Source: an uncultured Clostridia bacterium (GTDB lineage: Bacteria; Bacillota; Clostridia; Christensenellales; Aristaeellaceae). Taken from it: DNA of 64,000 bases. Below the pieces are notes generated by a model, which searched no databases, was not told the origin of the DNA, and saw nothing but the letters and a program-made list of their open reading frames with translations. Positions 29,046 through 40,984 of the stretch are shown piece after piece (the stretch's first letter is position 1; each line of letters opens with the position of its first letter). The stretch covers positions 51,926 through 115,925 of the forward strand of contig CAMJUL010000001.1 in assembly GCA_946408995.1 (NCBI GenBank). Direction: 5' to 3'. Both the position numbers and the translations under genes were made by a program.

Positions 29046-30983
29046 TTGAAACCATATTATATCACCACGGCCATCGCCTATACCTCCGCCAAGCCGCACA
29101 TCGGAAACACCTATGAGATCGTCCTCGCGGACGCCATTGCCCGTCGGAAACGGGCCGAAGGCTATGATGTCTATTTCCAGACAGGCACGGACGAGCACGG
29201 GCAGAAGATCCAGGCCAAGGCGGAAGCGGCGGGGATCTCTCCCCAGGAATACGTTGACCGGGTCTCAGGAGAGATCAAACGGATCTGGGACCTGATGGAT
29301 ACGTCCTACGACCGGTTTGTCCGCACCACGGACACGGAGCATGTCAAATGCGTACAGAAGATCTTCAAGCGCATGTATGACAAGGGCGACATCTACAAGG
29401 GCAAGTACGTGGGCAAATACTGCACCCCCTGCGAGTCCTTCTGGACCCCCAGCCAACTGGTAAACGGCAAATGCCCTGACTGCGGACGCGATGTCCAGGA
29501 CGCGGAAGAAGAGGCGTATTTCTTCCGGATGAGCAAGTACGCGGACCGGCTGATGGCCCATATCGAGTCCCATCCGGAATTCATTCAGCCCGAGAGCCGC
29601 AAGAACGAGATGATCAACAACTTCCTCAAACCGGGGCTGCAGGACTTGTGCGTGTCCCGCACCTCTTTTACCTGGGGCATCCCGGTCGATTTTGATCCCG
29701 GCCATGTGGTCTATGTCTGGCTGGACGCGCTGACGAACTATATCACCTTCTGCGGCTATGACCCGGAGGGCCATTCCAGCGAGCATTACCGCAAATTCTG
29801 GCCCGCGGACCTGCACCTGATCGGCAAGGATATCATCCGTTTCCACACCATTTACTGGCCCATCTTCCTCATGTCCCTGGAAGAGGAACTGCCCAAGCAG
29901 GTGTTCGGACATCCCTGGCTGCTGGTTTCCAACGGGGATTCCGCAGGGGAAAAGATGTCCAAATCCCTTGGCAACGTCATCTACGCGGACGACCTTGTGC
30001 GCTTCTTCGGCGTAGACGCCGTGCGCTATTTCGTCCTGCATGAGATGCCCTTTGCCAACGACGGCGCCCTGAGCTACGCGCTGATGATCGAACGGATCAA
30101 CGCCGATCTGGCAAACATCCTGGGGAACCTGGTCAACCGGACCATCGCCATGAGCCATAAATATTTCGGCGGCCGCGTCATGGCCCCGGACACGCAGGAG
30201 CCCGTAGACGAGGAGCTTCGCTCTGTTGCCCTGGCGATGCCGGGCAGGGTGGAAGAGGCCATGCGGGGCTTGCATGTGGCCGACGCCATCGACGAGATCT
30301 TTGTGCTGCTGCGCCGTGCCAACAAATATATCGACGAAACCACTCCCTGGATCCTTGCAAAGGATCCGGCCAAGGCATCCCGCCTCGGCACGGTGCTGTA
30401 TAATCTGCTGGAGGCCATCCGGTTTGCCGCGGTCGCCCTGGAGCCCTTCCTTCCCGGCACCAGCACGAAAATTCACCGGCAGCTGAACGTGCCGTTCGGC
30501 GGTCTTGATTCCCTGAAAGCCTTTGACGGCATGCAGGCCGGCGCCTGTGTCGGGGAAGCCAGCATCCTGTTTGAACGCATGGATCCCGCCGTTAAACTGA
30601 AGGAGATCCAGGATTCCCTCGTGTCCGAGGAAAAAGCCCCTGAAGTCACCTTCAAGCCGGACATCCCCTTTGAAACCTTTGAGCAGGTGGACATGACGGT
30701 AGTGAAGGTCCTCGCCTGCGAGAACGTGCCCAAGTCCAAAAAGCTGCTCAAATTCCAGCTGGACGACGGCAGCGGCAAACCCAGGCAGATCCTTTCCGGA
30801 ATTGCGGCCTGGTATAAGCCGGAGGACCTGGCAGGCAAGACCCTGGTGGCCTGTACCAACCTGGCCCCCCGGAAAATGATGGGCTTTGAATCCTGCGGCA
30901 TGCTGCTGAGCGCCGAAAAGGACGGCAAACTGAACCTGGTGATGCTCGACGACGCCATTCCCGCCGGGGCCAAGCTCTGCTGA
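29046..30983 (+). CDS. metG: Methionine--tRNA ligase
   Basis: YYITTAIAYTSAKPHIGNTYEIVLADAIARRKR; KMSKSLGNVI; C-terminal tRNA-binding (EMAP/Trbp111-like) domain; TTG start. Confidence 0.97.
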   Translation: MKPYYITTAIAYTSAKPHIGNTYEIVLADAIARRKRAEGYDVYFQTGTDEHGQKIQAKAEAAGISPQEYVDRVSGEIKRIWDLMDTSYDRFVRTTDTEHVKCVQKIFKRMYDKGDIYKGKYVGKYCTPCESFWTPSQLVNGKCPDCGRDVQDAEEEAYFFRMSKYADRLMAHIESHPEFIQPESRKNEMINNFLKPGLQDLCVSRTSFTWGIPVDFDPGHVVYVWLDALTNYITFCGYDPEGHSSEHYRKFWPADLHLIGKDIIRFHTIYWPIFLMSLEEELPKQVFGHPWLLVSNGDSAGEKMSKSLGNVIYADDLVRFFGVDAVRYFVLHEMPFANDGALSYALMIERINADLANILGNLVNRTIAMSHKYFGGRVMAPDTQEPVDEELRSVALAMPGRVEEAMRGLHVADAIDEIFVLLRRANKYIDETTPWILAKDPAKASRLGTVLYNLLEAIRFAAVALEPFLPGTSTKIHRQLNVPFGGLDSLKAFDGMQAGACVGEASILFERMDPAVKLKEIQDSLVSEEKAPEVTFKPDIPFETFEQVDMTVVKVLACENVPKSKKLLKFQLDDGSGKPRQILSGIAAWYKPEDLAGKTLVACTNLAPRKMMGFESCGMLLSAEKDGKLNLVMLDDAIPAGAKLC

Positions 30984-31004
30984 CCCTGCGCCCGGCCGAT
31001 AAAA

Positions 31005-31082
31005 ACGCCCCGTCCTCCCCTGCTGCGGGAGGGCGGGGCGTTATCATTGAAAAAGGACGCCGGTCTCGCCGGCGTCCGTTTT
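31005..31082 (+). terminator. Tandem terminator hairpins after metG
   Basis: ACGCCCC...GGGGCGT (31005-31041) and GGACGCCGG...CCGGCGTCC + GTTTT (31055-31082). Confidence 0.75.
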
Positions 31083-31101
31083 CAATCTTGATTCAAAAAA
31101 G

Positions 31102-32589
31102 TTACAGGCAGGCCTGATAGGCGGCCAGCGCGCCCTCGGCGCGGATCTTCTTGAGGCCGCACTTCACGGCGTCCTCAAGGCCCGGCACCGTGGTCAGATC
31201 CATGTCCCACATCTTGGTGTTGGTCATCACCTGATGCACCAGGGTATCCGCGTCGTCGTTCCGGTGCTCATAATAGAATTCCAGCACCCAGCGGTCATCG
31301 CTGCAAACGTATTCGTTGCCCTTCGGGCGGCGGCACACCAGGCCCCTATCGTCCAAGGCCTGAATATCGTTGGAATAGAAGGCAATATAGGCGGCCAGGC
31401 TCATGGACAGGCAGGTGGGCAGCTTGCCGTTGGCCTCCACATATTCCAGTAGACTGGGCATGTTCCGGGCCTTCCATTTGCTGGTGGAGTTCAGGCTGAT
31501 GGACATCAGCTCGTGATTGACAAACGGATTGTTGAACCGGTCCTCCACCGCCGCAGCGAAGTTTTTGCAGTCTTCCTGATCCAGGGGCAGGATGGGCACC
31601 ACCTCGTCGTACAGCATTTTGTTCATGAAGCCGCGGACGGTGTCGTTGTGCATGCAGTCCCGCACGATGTCAAACCCCGCCAGGTACGCCCCCAGGACAA
31701 ACCCGGTATGGGCGCCGTTCAGGATGCGGACCTTGCGCTTTTTATAGGGAGTCACGTCCGGCACCACGTGTACGTTGACGCCGGCCTTTTTGAAGGGAAG
31801 CCTGTCCTCCAGGCCTTCGGGGCCTTCGATGACCCAAACGCCGAACACCTCGCCCACGTCCAGCAGCGGGTCCTCATACCCATTAGCGGCGTTGAGGGCC
31901 TCCACCTCTTTGGGATCCCGGATGCGTCCGGGTACGATGCGGTCCACCAGCGTGGAGCAGAAAATGTTCTCCTGATTGACCCAGGCGCGGAAGGCATCCT
32001 CCAGCTTCCAGTCGTCGATGTACTGGTTGACGCACTTGAGAAGTTCCTTGCCGTTGTTATCGATCAGCTCGCAGCTGAGCATGACGATGCCCTTCTTGCC
32101 GGCCTTCCACCGCTCATAGAGCAGACGGGTCAGCTTGGCGGGGAAGGAAACTGGGGGCACCTGGTCAAAGGCGGATTCGGCATCATGGACGATGCCCGCT
32201 TCCGTCGTATTGGATACGATGATGTCCAGGTCGTCGGATTTGGCGAACTCCAGGACGGCGTTCCAGTCCTGATAGGGGTTGATGCAGCGGCTGACGCTGG
32301 AGATGACCCGTTTCTGGTCCACCTTGACGCCCTTTTCACTGCCGCGCAGATAAAGGGTATACAGTCCTTCCTGCTTGTTGATCAGATCCGTCAGACCGGC
32401 GGCGATGGGCTGCACCAGGACCACCTTGCCGTTGTACCCGGCCTTTTCGTTGGCAATGTCAAAGAAATAATCGACAAATGCCCTCAAAAAGTTGCCCTCA
32501 CCAAACTGCAGCACCCTTTCCGGGGCTTTGGGAAGGATAAATCCCTCGTAGCCTGAAGCCTTCAGCACGTCATAATTGAGTAGAGCCAT
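31102..32589 (-). CDS. uxaB: Tagaturonate reductase (altronate oxidoreductase)
   Basis: VLQFGEGNFLRAFVDYFFDIANEKAGYNGKVVLVQPI; RILNGAHTGFVLGAYLAG. Confidence 0.9.
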   Translation of the reverse strand: MALLNYDVLKASGYEGFILPKAPERVLQFGEGNFLRAFVDYFFDIANEKAGYNGKVVLVQPIAAGLTDLINKQEGLYTLYLRGSEKGVKVDQKRVISSVSRCINPYQDWNAVLEFAKSDDLDIIVSNTTEAGIVHDAESAFDQVPPVSFPAKLTRLLYERWKAGKKGIVMLSCELIDNNGKELLKCVNQYIDDWKLEDAFRAWVNQENIFCSTLVDRIVPGRIRDPKEVEALNAANGYEDPLLDVGEVFGVWVIEGPEGLEDRLPFKKAGVNVHVVPDVTPYKKRKVRILNGAHTGFVLGAYLAGFDIVRDCMHNDTVRGFMNKMLYDEVVPILPLDQEDCKNFAAAVEDRFNNPFVNHELMSISLNSTSKWKARNMPSLLEYVEANGKLPTCLSMSLAAYIAFYSNDIQALDDRGLVCRRPKGNEYVCSDDRWVLEFYYEHRNDDADTLVHQVMTNTKMWDMDLTTVPGLEDAVKCGLKKIRAEGALAAYQACL

Positions 32590-32733
32590 AGCGTTTCCCT
32601 CCATTTTTTCGGGATGGCATCCATGCCCTGCCTGGGATCGGAGGCGATGGGCTTTCCAGGGGCTGTAGATTCATCCGCGTTTTGTTATCCGTGGTCATTA
32701 TATCACAGGCCGGCGCGGCGTTCAACAGCGTCC

Positions 32734-33177
32734 TCAAAGGTTTTTCCCGGAGGTATTCTCCCTTCGGGCCCGCGCTTCTTCCCCTTCGACGCGGTATCCC
32801 GCGTCCTTCAGGGCGTTCAGGGCACGGAGGAAATGATCCTCCTTTACCAGCACGTAATCCGTTTCGAAGGTCGATACGGCAAACAGGGGGACGCCATTCC
32901 CCGAAAGAACGCCGGAGATCCCGGAAAGGATCCCCACCAGCCCAAAGTCCAGACATCCCCGCACCCGGAAGGCCCGCCATCCATCCTCCCGGGCCAGGGT
33001 GCTTTCCGGCACGCAGTCCGTCGGGCAGACCAGGGATTTTTCCAGGTCCGTATGGCCGGTAAACACCCAGGGCAAATCCGCAAGCCCCTCCGGATACGTT
33101 TCCACTTTGCAAACGGAAAAAGCCATCGGCAGCGTCTCCAGCACAGCCGCGGCCCCATGGTCCGCTTTCACAGGCAT
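32734..33177 (-). CDS. ACT domain-containing protein
   Basis: FTGHTDLEKSLVCPTDCVPES...FGLVGILSGISGVLSGNGVPLFAVSTFETDYVLVKEDHFLRALNALKDAGY. Confidence 0.8.
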   Translation of the reverse strand: MPVKADHGAAAVLETLPMAFSVCKVETYPEGLADLPWVFTGHTDLEKSLVCPTDCVPESTLAREDGWRAFRVRGCLDFGLVGILSGISGVLSGNGVPLFAVSTFETDYVLVKEDHFLRALNALKDAGYRVEGEEARARRENTSGKNL

Positions 33178-33229
33178 CTTCCTCCTCCAGCGCGCCCCTC
33201 CGAGGGCGGCGCGTGATGGTCTCCCCGGT

Positions 33230-33961
33230 TCAGGAGCGTTTTCCGAACAGGCAGACTGCCGCAGGACGCCCGTCGGCATGGACGGCGGTCAGATAAACGG
33301 CTTTTTCTTCCTCCCGGCTCATTACGGAAAGCCTTTCCCCCTCCCGGCACTGTGAAAGGAAGCAGATCTCCATCCGGTTCGCATTGAACCTTTTCCAGAA
33401 GGCCTTGTCATAGGCGTCCTGGAAAAGATCGATGTACTTCAGGTTCGTCATATGATCGCTTTTGTCCAGGTCGGAATAGCGCACCGAACGGACATACCTT
33501 TCCGTCATCCCCTCCGCCGTCTTTTCCAAAGGGGTAAAATCCGGAATGCTGTTGGGGATCACCTCCGGAATGTCCGAAGGAAACCCGATGTCGCTCAGCC
33601 GCCGGGGCCGCTGGCGTTCCAGGCTGAACACGCAGTTTTCGATTTTGCCCATGGCTGCGACCGCACCGTGCTGGCAAAGCAGCATATCCACATTGACCAG
33701 CACCGGCTGACGGTACGGTTCCATCCATGCCTGCAGGGCCATGGGTTCCGTATAATCCACCTTACGCACCAGCGAAACGAGACACCGGGTGTATACCCAC
33801 GCACAGCCGTATTGCTCCGGCAGCTCATCATTGCCCTTGTGGATGCTGTGCATAAACCAGGTATGGATATCCTGGAAAGAATGCATGGCCCCCTTCAGGC
33901 CGATCAGGCCGTCCGGATCCGCATCCCGGTACTGGGGCATCAGAATCTGTTCAAATGGCAT
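33230..33961 (-). CDS. Acyl-ACP thioesterase family protein
   Basis: Start MPFEQILMPQYRDADPDGL; double hot-dog-like; VRSVRYSDLDKSDHMTNLKYIDLFQDA. The 451-aa ORF extends upstream into antisense of the next gene and was trimmed. Confidence 0.75.
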   Translation of the reverse strand: MPFEQILMPQYRDADPDGLIGLKGAMHSFQDIHTWFMHSIHKGNDELPEQYGCAWVYTRCLVSLVRKVDYTEPMALQAWMEPYRQPVLVNVDMLLCQHGAVAAMGKIENCVFSLERQRPRRLSDIGFPSDIPEVIPNSIPDFTPLEKTAEGMTERYVRSVRYSDLDKSDHMTNLKYIDLFQDAYDKAFWKRFNANRMEICFLSQCREGERLSVMSREEEKAVYLTAVHADGRPAAVCLFGKRS

Positions 33962-34081
33962 GTTTTGTCTCCTTCTCCACGGAAAAGCGCCTTTCCGGAT
34001 AAAGGCTCTTGCTCCGATTACCAAGGTATGGTAACATGAAAAAGTCAAAAAGGCAATGAAGCCTTTCAGGAGGGAAAAAAA

Positions 34082-34654
34082 ATGAAAAAGAATCTTGGCG
34101 TTGTTCAGGCTGTTTACCCGATGCCCGTTCTGATGGTGGCCGCTTACGATGAGGCGGGAAAGGTCAACGTGATGAACGCAGCCTGGGGCATGATCTGCGC
34201 CATGGACAAGATCGCGCTGTTCATCGACGAGGATCACCGGACAACGCAGAACATCCTCAAGACCAAGGCATTCACTGTCGCCCTGGCGGATCAGGCCCAT
34301 ATGGAAGCCGCCGATTTCTTCGGCATCGCCTCGGGCAACAAAATGACCGACAAGTTCGAACGTACCGGCTATCACGCGGAAAAGAGTGTTCACGTCAACG
34401 CTCCCATCATCGAGGAATTCCCCCTGGTGATGGAATGCCAGCTGGCGGAGGTGGTCCATACCGAGAACATGTATGCCATCGTCGGGAAGATCGTCAACGT
34501 TGCCGCCGAGGAAGGCGTCCTTGACGAAAAGGACAAGGTGGACCCCGCCAAACTCAATGCCCTGATCTTCGATCAGTTCAGGCACGGATACTATGTCTCC
34601 GGCGAGCAGGTCGGCAAGGCGTGGAACGCCGGCGCCGGCCTGATGAAACAGTAA
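34082..34654 (+). CDS. Flavin reductase family protein
   Basis: YPMPVLMVAAYDEAGKVNVMNAAWGMICAMDKIALFIDEDHRTTQNIL. Confidence 0.9.
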   Translation: MKKNLGVVQAVYPMPVLMVAAYDEAGKVNVMNAAWGMICAMDKIALFIDEDHRTTQNILKTKAFTVALADQAHMEAADFFGIASGNKMTDKFERTGYHAEKSVHVNAPIIEEFPLVMECQLAEVVHTENMYAIVGKIVNVAAEEGVLDEKDKVDPAKLNALIFDQFRHGYYVSGEQVGKAWNAGAGLMKQ

Positions 34655-34815
34655 GGCTGCCGCTCAGGGCTTTCAGGATCCTCTTGTGCGAATGCAGGGT
34701 CCGTTATCAGCCCCTTTTGCCGGCCCCGACCCTCAAAGGCCATTCCAAGCGCGTATAACAGCACATATGAAGCGGCCCGGAAGCGAAAAAAAAATCAAAA
34801 AGGAGGGTATGACCC

Positions 34816-35328
34816 ATGGAATTCAGGCAAGTCGTAAGGAATCGTTATTCCTGCAAAAAATTCAGCGCGCGTCCTGTGGAGCAGGATAAGCTGGCCGCCA
34901 TCCTGGAGGCGGGCCGCCTGGCCCCCACGGCCAAGAACCTGCAGGAGCAGCGCGTGTATGTCGTTCAGTCCGCGTCGGCCCTTGCCAAAATAGACGCGGT
35001 CACCCCCTGCCGCTACGGCGCGTCCACAGTGCTGGTAGTGGCCTTTGACAGGAACAATGTTTTTACCTATCCCGGCGGCAAACGCGACTCCGGTGTGGAA
35101 GATGCGACCATCGTGGCCACTCACATGCTTTTGGCGGCGGCCAACGAGGGCGTGGACAGCTGCTGGATCAATTTCCTGGATCCGGAAAAGCTTGCCCAGG
35201 CCCTGGAGCTGCCTGAAAACGAGGAAGTGCTGATGGTCCTGGACCTTGGCTATGCCGCGGAGGGCGCCGGGCCACTGCCCAACCACGCCAGCCGCAAGCC
35301 CCTGGAGGAGACGGTCACCCGACTGTAA
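34816..35328 (+). CDS. Nitroreductase family protein
   Basis: MEFRQVVRNRYSCKKFSARPVEQDKLAAILEAGRLAPTAKNLQEQ. Confidence 0.93.
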   Translation: MEFRQVVRNRYSCKKFSARPVEQDKLAAILEAGRLAPTAKNLQEQRVYVVQSASALAKIDAVTPCRYGASTVLVVAFDRNNVFTYPGGKRDSGVEDATIVATHMLLAAANEGVDSCWINFLDPEKLAQALELPENEEVLMVLDLGYAAEGAGPLPNHASRKPLEETVTRL

Positions 35329-35418
35329 AAAGCGCTCGGGTTTCTTGCTTCAGGACACGGAATACGCCGCACCGCCTGCGCTGTCCCACATCGACCGATC
35401 CAGGCAAGGAGGGCACCC

Positions 35419-36099
35419 ATGAAGCGCTGTTTCCTGATTCTTCTCTCCTTTGTATTGCTTTTTCTCACCGGAGCAACGCGCGCCTTCGCGGAAAAGTCCC
35501 CGGAAGGCCCGGTCCTGACCAGCCTTTGGTTTTTCCTCGGCGGTTCCATGATGCCCCGATCCTGGGAGGTCCGGTTCGATGTGGATCCCCCCGTGATCCT
35601 GGAAAACGACGGAGAAGCCCGGCCATTCGGCGCGGAGGCCGCCGCGGCCCTCAAACAGGCGGTGCTGGATTTCCGGGTATCCGCCTGGGACGGGTTCCTT
35701 GGCAGCGACCCAAACGTCCTGGACGGGGAGGCCTTTTCCCTGGAATTGACCTATGCCGACGGCACAACGATCCACGCCTCCGGAGAAAATGCTTTCCCTG
35801 AAGGTTATCATGCCTTCAGAAACGGGTTCTATGCGATCCTTCAGCAGGAAAAGCGGGAGTTCCTTGCCGGCGTTTACCGCTGGCGGGACAAACCCACCGG
35901 TGCCGGGGCCACCCTCACCTTGGAACCGGACGGTTCCTTCCTTCTTTCCGCGGAACCATCAGGCGCATTTTCCTGCACCGGGGGCTGGACCTCAGCTTTT
36001 GATATGGTGGACCTGTGGGGGGAGGACACGGCTGGGAACGCGTTTTGGATCTCCTTCGCCCTTGATGGGAAGGCCCTTTTGTACCTGGGTAATGCGTGA
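35419..36099 (+). CDS. Secreted hypothetical protein
   Basis: 226 aa, signal peptide MKRCFLILLSFVLLFLTGATRAFA. Confidence 0.7.
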   Translation: MKRCFLILLSFVLLFLTGATRAFAEKSPEGPVLTSLWFFLGGSMMPRSWEVRFDVDPPVILENDGEARPFGAEAAAALKQAVLDFRVSAWDGFLGSDPNVLDGEAFSLELTYADGTTIHASGENAFPEGYHAFRNGFYAILQQEKREFLAGVYRWRDKPTGAGATLTLEPDGSFLLSAEPSGAFSCTGGWTSAFDMVDLWGEDTAGNAFWISFALDGKALLYLGNA

Positions 36100-36125
36100 T
36101 AGGGAACCGTTTTCGTGGTTCCGGG

Positions 36126-36158
36126 GAAAACCGCGCACTGTGAGGTGACGCGGTTTTC
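36126..36158. terminator. Bidirectional terminator hairpin at the left junction of the mobile element
   Basis: GAAAACCGCG ... CGCGGTTTTC. Confidence 0.6.
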
Positions 36159-36180
36159 CTTTTCCCAGCCACGTCCGATT

Positions 36181-38189
<2,009 letters not shown>

Positions 38190-38757
38190 AAAATCACTTC
38201 CTTATATGTTGGTATAAAATAAAATTTCCCTATCGTACTCTTTTCAGTCCTATTTGCTGCCCGCCCCCGGACTGATCGGGAACATCCCAGCCTGCGATTG
38301 GTTCACATCATAACCTCTCGGCTCCCCGCGTTCCGCCGGGCTGCCCTCATTGTCTGCGACGGCCCACGCTTTCGCGCTTCAACGCTCGGACTGTGACTGG
38401 ACAGAAGTATCATTATGGTCATACAAATATCATGGCAAGCGAGTGGCACCACACCACCCGTTTTGTTCGCTGTGGATCGCTCACTGAGTTCTTTCAGGTC
38501 ATGGCGGCAGTTTACGGGTCGCTCCATCTGTATGGAATGTAACTGGAATGCTGCGTATGAAATTGTAATTGAACATTTTTGAATTATCATAAATGATAAT
38601 TTTTCTGTTCGATGCCATTATAGCGCTGGATTCTGCTCTTGTCAAGCTGAAAATTATCAAAACAGATAATTTTTCTGTTGAAAAATTCTGCTCATGTCTG
38701 TATACTATGAACGGGGCTGTTGTTTCAGGGAAAACTGACAGAAAGAATGGGAAGAAT

Positions 38758-39636
38758 ATGAAGGTTGGAGACAAAATCAAAAGAATCCGCCAGTTCCGGG
38801 GCATGACGCAGGCGGAATTGGGGAGAAAGCTGGATATGGGAGATACGTCCCAGGCTCGGATCGGCCAATATGAAATTGGGTTCAGAACGCCGTCGAAAGA
38901 ACTGCTGGACAAGATGGCGAAGGCGTTGGATGTGTCCCCCAACGCGCTGTATGATACGACTGGCAGCAACACGACCGAATTGATGGAACTGTTCTTCTGG
39001 CTGGAAGAAGAAAACCCTGGCCTTATGCACGTTTTCCAGATGAAACGGATTCCCGGCGAAAGAGTGGATACCACCGAGGATATCAATGTATATTACCACG
39101 ATAACGCCTATTGGCCCGCCCATGCACCCCATGGATTCTGGCTGAGATACGGTTCCTTCCTGGATGATTGCATGACGGAATGGGCTTTCCGGCAGCATGA
39201 ACTGCGGATTGGTCTGATCACAAAGGAAGAATACTTTGAGTGGAAGATCAATTGGCCTGAAACAAGCGACGACTGTGGAAAGAGAATCCCTTATAAGGAC
39301 TGGCGGAAGCAGCCGGAAGAAGAACGTCAGAAGAAGGAACTGGATACCCTTCGCAGTTTGCTTCCCAAACGGGACAATGATCTCGACGCCCTGCCCAATC
39401 TTCAGCGCCTTTCCGACGAACAGCTTGCGCCGCTGGTGCCTGATTTGCTGGAATGGCTCCGTGATCCGCAAAACCGAATGGCGCGTTATGTCGGCGATCT
39501 GTTGGGGGAACGGCGGGAAATGATGATCCCCATCGTGGAAAAGATCATGGCAGGGGAAGATGAAGAACTAAAATTTGGTATTCGGATGGAATTGATTCCT
39601 CGGATGGAAAAATGGGTGTGGAAAATCCGATACTGA
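38758..39636 (+). CDS. XRE-family HTH regulator with C-terminal extension
   Basis: MKVGDKIKRIRQFRGMTQAELGRKLDMGDTSQARIGQYEIGFRTPSKELLDKMAKALDVSPNALY. Confidence 0.85.
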   Translation: MKVGDKIKRIRQFRGMTQAELGRKLDMGDTSQARIGQYEIGFRTPSKELLDKMAKALDVSPNALYDTTGSNTTELMELFFWLEEENPGLMHVFQMKRIPGERVDTTEDINVYYHDNAYWPAHAPHGFWLRYGSFLDDCMTEWAFRQHELRIGLITKEEYFEWKINWPETSDDCGKRIPYKDWRKQPEEERQKKELDTLRSLLPKRDNDLDALPNLQRLSDEQLAPLVPDLLEWLRDPQNRMARYVGDLLGERREMMIPIVEKIMAGEDEELKFGIRMELIPRMEKWVWKIRY

Positions 39637-39661
39637 ACGCGCCTCCAATACGAAGAAGATT

Positions 39662-39721
39662 GTTATGGATAGTCAATACGGATGGGTGAAAGCCGCGGAT
39701 CGACTACCATGGAAAGCTTGA
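39662..39721 (+). pseudogene. Possible IS-transposase N-terminal remnant
   Basis: IVMDSQYGWVKAADRLPWKA*, resembles N-termini of IS5/IS1182-type transposases. Confidence 0.25.
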
Positions 39722-39810
39722 GAAATGCAAGATCAGCACTCCATAAATAACATAAAACACAAACTTTGACAAAATTGCCCATGAGCAGGAAGAAAACGGG
39801 GACACGCTGT

Positions 39811-40930
39811 TTAATGTGTCATTAGAACCCGTTTCGTCAGAGAAACCATGCGCGGCAGGCACGCATCAAAGAACATCCGATAGCTTTGGCAGAAGCGGTT
39901 GTTGCTCGGAAGCCCCTCACAGAAAGGCTCCCTGTCTCGGCGACAGCCGCCCATGCAAAGGTTTAAATAAGGGCAGCGTCCACATGCTTCAGGAAGACGC
40001 AGCGATACCTGACGAAAAGCCTTTGATGCGGAATTTTTTTCCATCCGCGCAAGAGACATCGTATTGATATTGCCCATTTCCCATTCATCCAGCACGTAAA
40101 AATCACAGGGATACACGCTGCCATCTGCTTCGGCCAGGAAGTACAGCCCGCACTGTCCGCACATGCCGCATTCTTCGGGCGCAAACCCCGCGAGGATGGA
40201 CAGATAATTATCAAGCCGTCTTTCACTGACCGGGCTGCCTTCTTTGAACGCTCTTTCATAAGCATCAAAGATATCGATCAGAAACTGGCCATCATCGGCA
40301 ATACGCTTCTGGGGAAAGCGAGTATGGGTTATGGCTGCCATCCAGTCCGTCTATGCAGGGGATAAACTGCAAATATTGATGTTCCCGCAGCGCATTCCAG
40401 GTTTCCTGGCTCCGGCGCGCCGTTTCCGCTGTGACAACGCAAAGAATGTTATAAGGGATCCCAAAGTGACGGAGCTTTTCAATGGTACGCATTACGCGGC
40501 GGTATGTGCCGCATCCCCCGGCGTCTTTTCGGAGCGCATCATGCATGTCCTCTGGGCCGTCCAAAGAAACGCCTAAAAGGAAATGGTGTTCAGCAAACAA
40601 AGCCAGCATTTCGTCACTGACAGCATAGCCATTGGTTTGCAGCGCATAAGAAACCGGGAGATGACGGCTGTTGCACCGATGGACTTCGCGAAGAAAACTC
40701 TGGAAATATTCGATTCCCGCCAGCGTGGGCTCGCCGCCCTGAAAGGAGAATGAGACACTGCTGTCAGCGTAAATAAACGCACGCCGGACCAATGCACGCA
40801 TTGTGTCCGGCGTCATGACGCCATAATTTGGAATACGCCTATGGGCGGCTACATCCGCATAAAAACAATTCTGGCAGCGCATATTGCAGGCCGATGAAAC
40901 CGGTTTGATCATCATGCTGAGAACTGGCAC
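39811..40930 (-). pseudogene. Anaerobic sulfatase maturase (anSME, radical SAM), split by a frameshift near 40300
   Basis: MIKPVSSACNMRCQNCFYADVAAHRR...FSFQGGEPTLAGIEYF (40292-40930) plus CGMCGQCGLYFLAEADGSVYPCDFYVLDEWEMGNI ... CGRCPYLNLCMGGCRRDRE (39811-40341) in a different frame. Confidence 0.88.
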
Positions 40931-40984
40931 ACAAAGCCCTCCTGTTTATTCCGCTGTTTTTTCTGCTTTCAGCAGGGGCATATA
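40908..40984. repeat. Left copy of imperfect ~76-bp direct repeat bracketing the carbohydrate module
   Basis: atcatcatgctga...aaagccct...ctttcagca..ggcatata shared with 57894-57968. Confidence 0.75.

Noticed and set aside
29265-30476. 403-aa minus-strand ORF
   Set aside because: Fully antisense to metG.
33962-34585. N-terminal extension of the thioesterase ORF to 34585
   Set aside because: This part is antisense to the flavin reductase; coding starts at ATG 33961.
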